From contig CANQYL010000014.1 in NCBI GenBank assembly GCA_947628035.1, forward strand, positions 1-32,006: a DNA stretch of 32,006 bases. Direction: 5' to 3'. The stretch's first letter is position 1; each line of letters starts with the position of its first letter. This DNA is from an uncultured Akkermansia sp. GTDB lineage: Bacteria > Verrucomicrobiota > Verrucomicrobiia > Verrucomicrobiales > Akkermansiaceae. Of this stretch, positions 29,383 to 32,006 are shown in pieces. Position numbers and translations under genes: made by a program. Under the pieces are notes generated by a model that did not search any database, had not been told where the DNA came from, and saw only the letters and a list, made by a program, of their open reading frames with translations.

Positions 29383-31689
29383 TCAAAACTCGGCATTCCT
29401 GTCGCCCATCACCTGCACCTCTGTCCGGAGCACAATGCCTCTCTCCTCTTTCGCCTTCGTGCGAATCAGGTCGATCAACTCGGTCACGTCTGTCGCCTTT
29501 GCGTGGCCTGTGTTGACGATAAAGTTGGCGTGCACCTCAGAGACCTGAGCACCGCCGATGCCGTATCCCTTGAGACCGAGCTCTTCGATGAGTTTGCCGG
29601 CGGGGTCAGACCCCTCAGGGTTCCGGAAAGTGCAGCCTGCACTCGGTTGCACAGGTTGGCTTTCTTTTCTCACCGTGTGGTATTTCTGCATCGTCTGTTC
29701 AATTTGAAGGTGGTCACCTCGGGCGCCGCTGAAGGTGGCTTGTAGAACGGTGTTTCTCGTAAAATCCGGAATCTCCCTGTACTGAGCACGCTGCATATTC
29801 TTCTTTTCCATGTGCAGGAGTTCGCCATCCTTGTCCATCACATCGGCGCTGCAGAAAACGCTCCACATATCGCTCCCCATGCTGCCGGCATTCATGCGCA
29901 AACTTCCTCCGACACAACCCGGTATCCCCTCCATCCACTCGAAGCCTGTGATGCCGTTGGCTGCGGCGAAAGACGCCAACTTTTTGAGTCTCACTCCGGC
30001 GCCTGCTGTGATGCGTGTGCCCTCCACACTCAATTTGTCGAATTCGCCTCCATTCAGGTGAATGACTGCCCCGCGGATCCCTCCATCCCGTACCACGAGA
30101 TTCGAACCTCTCCCCACAAAACAAACAGGTATGTTGCGATCCTTAAAAAAGGTGAGAACCCTCCGAGCCGTCTCCGTGTTATCCGGCTCCAACCAGTACT
30201 GAGCGTCCCCTCCCACCCCTATCGTCGTGTGGCGCGCCATCGGCTCATAGAGGCGGAACGGGAAGGCGCTTCCGCAATCCTGCTGCATCTCCGCCATAAG
30301 CCTCAAATCCGACGCCACCCGAGTGCCCACTTCATGCACATTGCCCGCCCCAAGCGTCAGAAAGAGGTCACCCTGTCGCAGCACATTGCCGATCACGTGA
30401 TGAGCCATCGCCAAATCGGACAGAAAATGGACATCTTTGTGTCCATGTTCTCTCACGGCATCCACGACGGTTTGCCCGCTTATGCCGGGAATCGGCGGCT
30501 CACTCGCGGGATAAACATCGGCGACGAAAAGTTTGTCCACCATCTGCAGCGCACGTCCGAAATCATCGCGCAACATTTTTGTGCGCGTGTAGCGGTGCGG
30601 TTGAAAGAGGACCACCAGTCTTCCGGGCTTCAGACTCCGGGCCGTCTCCAACGTAGCCGCTATTTCCGTGGGATGGTGTCCATAATCATCCACAATGCGA
30701 AAGTTGTGCGACAGGTATTTGGTTTCAAACCGCCGCCGAGCCCCCGCGAAGGAGGCCAATCCCCGAACAATGCTCGGAAAATCACATCCCAGCTCCAAGG
30801 CCATCGCCACCGCCGCCAGTGAGTTGAGCACGTTGTGCCTGCCCGGGATGCCCAACTCCACGCGACCCAACGCCTGCCCGCCACGGTGAATCGTGTACAC
30901 GGAGCGTCCACTCCGGACCTCTACTTCAGATGCCGTGTAATCCGCATTTTCCCAGCCATAGGAGATGCTGTTCGGGAAAGCTGAGCACACCTCTGAGGCA
31001 TGGCGATCACTGTTGCAGTAGATGATCTTTCCTCGGGTCTGCTCGCACAACCGACGAAACACGCTCTTGATGTGCTCAATGTCGCGATAAAAATCCAGGT
31101 GTTCTGCCTCAATGTTGAGAATGATGCTGTACTCCGGCAGATAGTTCACAAGCGTCCCATCACTCTCATCGCCCTCGGAGACGAGATATTCGCTGCTTCT
31201 GTTCCAATGTGCATTCGCCCCGAGCACCGGAATCTCCGCCCCGACGTAATGACACGGTCTCAGCCGCCCTTCCCGCAACAAATGGGCTGTGAGCGATGAG
31301 GTCGTGGTCTTCCCATGGGTTCCTGCCACCACGATACCTTTCTTGCTGTTGAGGATGGCAGCCAAACACTCTGCGCGACGCACGCAAAGACAGTTGTTCA
31401 ACCTCGCCGCATGCAGGGCCACATTGTCCTCTCGTATGGCGCTGGAATAGACGACCACCTCTGCATCCTGCACGGGTGTCGCAGAATGCGGGCTATAGAA
31501 AATGAGTCCCGCCTCCTGCAACTTTTCCGTCTCTCTGCTCGTCACGCGATCGCATCCGCTCACCCGGTGTCCCATCTCCAACAGCATACGGGCTAATCCG
31601 CTCATCCCGCTCCCCGCCACACCAATCAGATGGATTCGCATCGGATGAGATCTGTCCAGGAGTCTTTTGCTTAGTGTTTCTGCTGTCAT
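29383..31689 (-). CDS. murC/murB: Fused MurC-MurB: UDP-MurNAc--L-Ala ligase / UDP-MurNAc dehydrogenase
   Basis: 768 residues from ATG 31689; an upstream ATG at 31740 is rejected as it lies before the promoter. The N-terminal half (about 17-470) is MurC: IHLIGVAGSGMSGLA, the ATP loop GTHGKTTT, a DDYGHHPTEI segment and LFQPHRYTRT. The C-terminal half (about 480-768) is MurB: HTTIGVGGDAQYWLEP, GRGSNLVVRDGG, EWMEGIPGCVGGSLRMNAG, and AGCTFRNPEG, GGAQVSEVHANFIVN. MurB reduces UDP-GlcNAc-enolpyruvate with FAD and NADPH; MurC then adds L-Ala, so the fusion joins consecutive steps. The residue normally a catalytic Ser in MurB (G-S-x-F) is C686 here, which could still donate a proton. Such fusions occur in Verrucomicrobia. 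Confidence 0.93.
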   Translation of the reverse strand: MTAETLSKRLLDRSHPMRIHLIGVAGSGMSGLARMLLEMGHRVSGCDRVTSRETEKLQEAGLIFYSPHSATPVQDAEVVVYSSAIREDNVALHAARLNNCLCVRRAECLAAILNSKKGIVVAGTHGKTTTSSLTAHLLREGRLRPCHYVGAEIPVLGANAHWNRSSEYLVSEGDESDGTLVNYLPEYSIILNIEAEHLDFYRDIEHIKSVFRRLCEQTRGKIIYCNSDRHASEVCSAFPNSISYGWENADYTASEVEVRSGRSVYTIHRGGQALGRVELGIPGRHNVLNSLAAVAMALELGCDFPSIVRGLASFAGARRRFETKYLSHNFRIVDDYGHHPTEIAATLETARSLKPGRLVVLFQPHRYTRTKMLRDDFGRALQMVDKLFVADVYPASEPPIPGISGQTVVDAVREHGHKDVHFLSDLAMAHHVIGNVLRQGDLFLTLGAGNVHEVGTRVASDLRLMAEMQQDCGSAFPFRLYEPMARHTTIGVGGDAQYWLEPDNTETARRVLTFFKDRNIPVCFVGRGSNLVVRDGGIRGAVIHLNGGEFDKLSVEGTRITAGAGVRLKKLASFAAANGITGFEWMEGIPGCVGGSLRMNAGSMGSDMWSVFCSADVMDKDGELLHMEKKNMQRAQYREIPDFTRNTVLQATFSGARGDHLQIEQTMQKYHTVRKESQPVQPSAGCTFRNPEGSDPAGKLIEELGLKGYGIGGAQVSEVHANFIVNTGHAKATDVTELIDLIRTKAKEERGIVLRTEVQVMGDRNAEF

Positions 31690-31701
31690 GGGGCGCGCGC
31701 C

Positions 31702-31729
31702 ATTATACACGAAACACGCGTAGGAGCAA
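31702..31729 (-). promoter_or_regulatory. Promoter of the murCB-ddl-ftsQ unit
   Basis: Minus strand: TTGCTC (31729-31724), 16-base spacer, consensus TATAAT (31707-31702), then twelve bases, GC-rich, to the ATG at 31689. The leader would be about six bases. Confidence 0.65.
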
Positions 31730-31740
31730 GGCAAATCCAC

Positions 31741-31865
31741 CCCTCCTCACGCAACTCTTACAGCAAACAGGGACATCAAAAAGAAACAATATATTAAAAA
31801 TCAATAATTTATATCAAACACACCGTTTTATCGTTCGCTCCAAAGCGCGTAATAGCGAGCGAACA
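31741..31865. other. AT-rich gap with inverted repeat upstream of murC-murB
   Basis: The segment around 31770-31830 is strongly AT-rich compared with its neighbours and could act as an UP element for the murCB promoter. GTTCGCTC (31833-31840) and GAGCGAAC (31857-31864) form a perfect 8-bp inverted repeat with a 16-base loop just after the cdsA stop. No T-run follows the stem on either strand, so it is not a standard terminator. Confidence 0.5.
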
Positions 31866-32006
31866 TTAAAACGTTGAAAGGGCTGCGACAAACGCGATGG
31901 TGAAGGCGGGGGAGTCGATGAGGTCGATAATCCCGCCGATGCCGGGGAGGAGGTGACTGCTGTCTTTCACGCCAATACCTCGCTTAACGAGCGAACCGGC
32001 GAGATC
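31866..32006 (-). CDS. cdsA: Phosphatidate cytidylyltransferase, C-terminal fragment
   Basis: The minus-strand frame entering from the right edge gives 46 residues ending in a TAA (31868-31866). The segment [19 protein letters not shown] followed by [13 protein letters not shown] is the signature end of CdsA, the integral-membrane enzyme that makes CDP-diacylglycerol from phosphatidate and CTP for phospholipid synthesis. Only the last part of the gene lies in the window. It precedes the murCB promoter on the same strand. Confidence 0.92.
   Translation of the reverse strand, partial: DLAGSLVKRGIGVKDSSHLLPGIGGIIDLIDSPAFTIAFVAALSTF

Noticed and set aside
28394-29548. Plus-strand open frame of 384 codons across ddl
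   Set aside because: Crosses ddl and the ends of its two neighbours, all with diagnostic motifs on the minus strand.
31690-31740. Earlier ATG for murC-murB
   Set aside because: Located upstream of the promoter; the MurC domain itself begins after ATG 31689.
31833-31864. Rho-independent terminator of cdsA
   Set aside because: The stem is good but the following bases on the minus strand are GATAAAACGG rather than a T-run.

Overview
The window looks like a chromosomal segment of a mucin- or gut-associated verrucomicrobium, possibly Akkermansia-like. The evidence is the GC-rich Gram-negative gene style, a fused murC-murB gene next to ddl and ftsQ, two GH109 genes, a GH95 fucosidase and a GGGtGRT/NifU-like pair. 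The assignment is inferred from gene content only; no rRNA, tRNA, CRISPR array or complete mobile element was seen.

Layout. The left edge (1-186) is the 3' end of an IS30-like transposase with its terminal repeat. Next is a very large secreted M16 protease whose C-terminal third resembles a gingipain/caspase-like domain (289-4674), then an AIM24-like membrane protein (4712-6007). A peptide-type ABC transporter follows (6055-12173): YejB-like permease, YejE-like permease, lipoprotein binding protein and one OppD-like ATPase. The second ATPase is absent and only a 39-codon translationally coupled ORF follows.

The accessory core (12.3-24.8 kb) holds a tandem pair of GH109 genes, a GH36-like glycosidase, an acyl-ACP/acyl-CoA synthetase with a degenerate acyltransferase-like N-terminus, a GGGtGRT protein paired with a NifU-type scaffold, and a GH95 alpha-fucosidase. 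GH109 (alpha-GalNAc), GH36-like (alpha-Gal/GalNAc) and GH95 (alpha-1,2-Fuc) together would suit removal of the caps of A, B and H blood-group glycans on mucin. The two GH109 copies share an exactly identical tract of 491 bp between diverged flanks, a sign of gene conversion, and the first copy has lost its signal peptide.

The right part is housekeeping: argF, sufE, an RlmI-like methyltransferase and a small cysteine protein on the plus strand, converging on ftsQ, ddl and murC-murB on the minus strand, with the end of cdsA at the right edge.

A theme across the window is promoter style. Most recognisable promoters have an extended -10 (TGN followed by TAGAAT, TATGAT, TATAAT or similar). In at least five genes the -10 ends only 5-8 nt before the start codon, so the transcripts are predicted to be leaderless. 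This also corrects several start codons.
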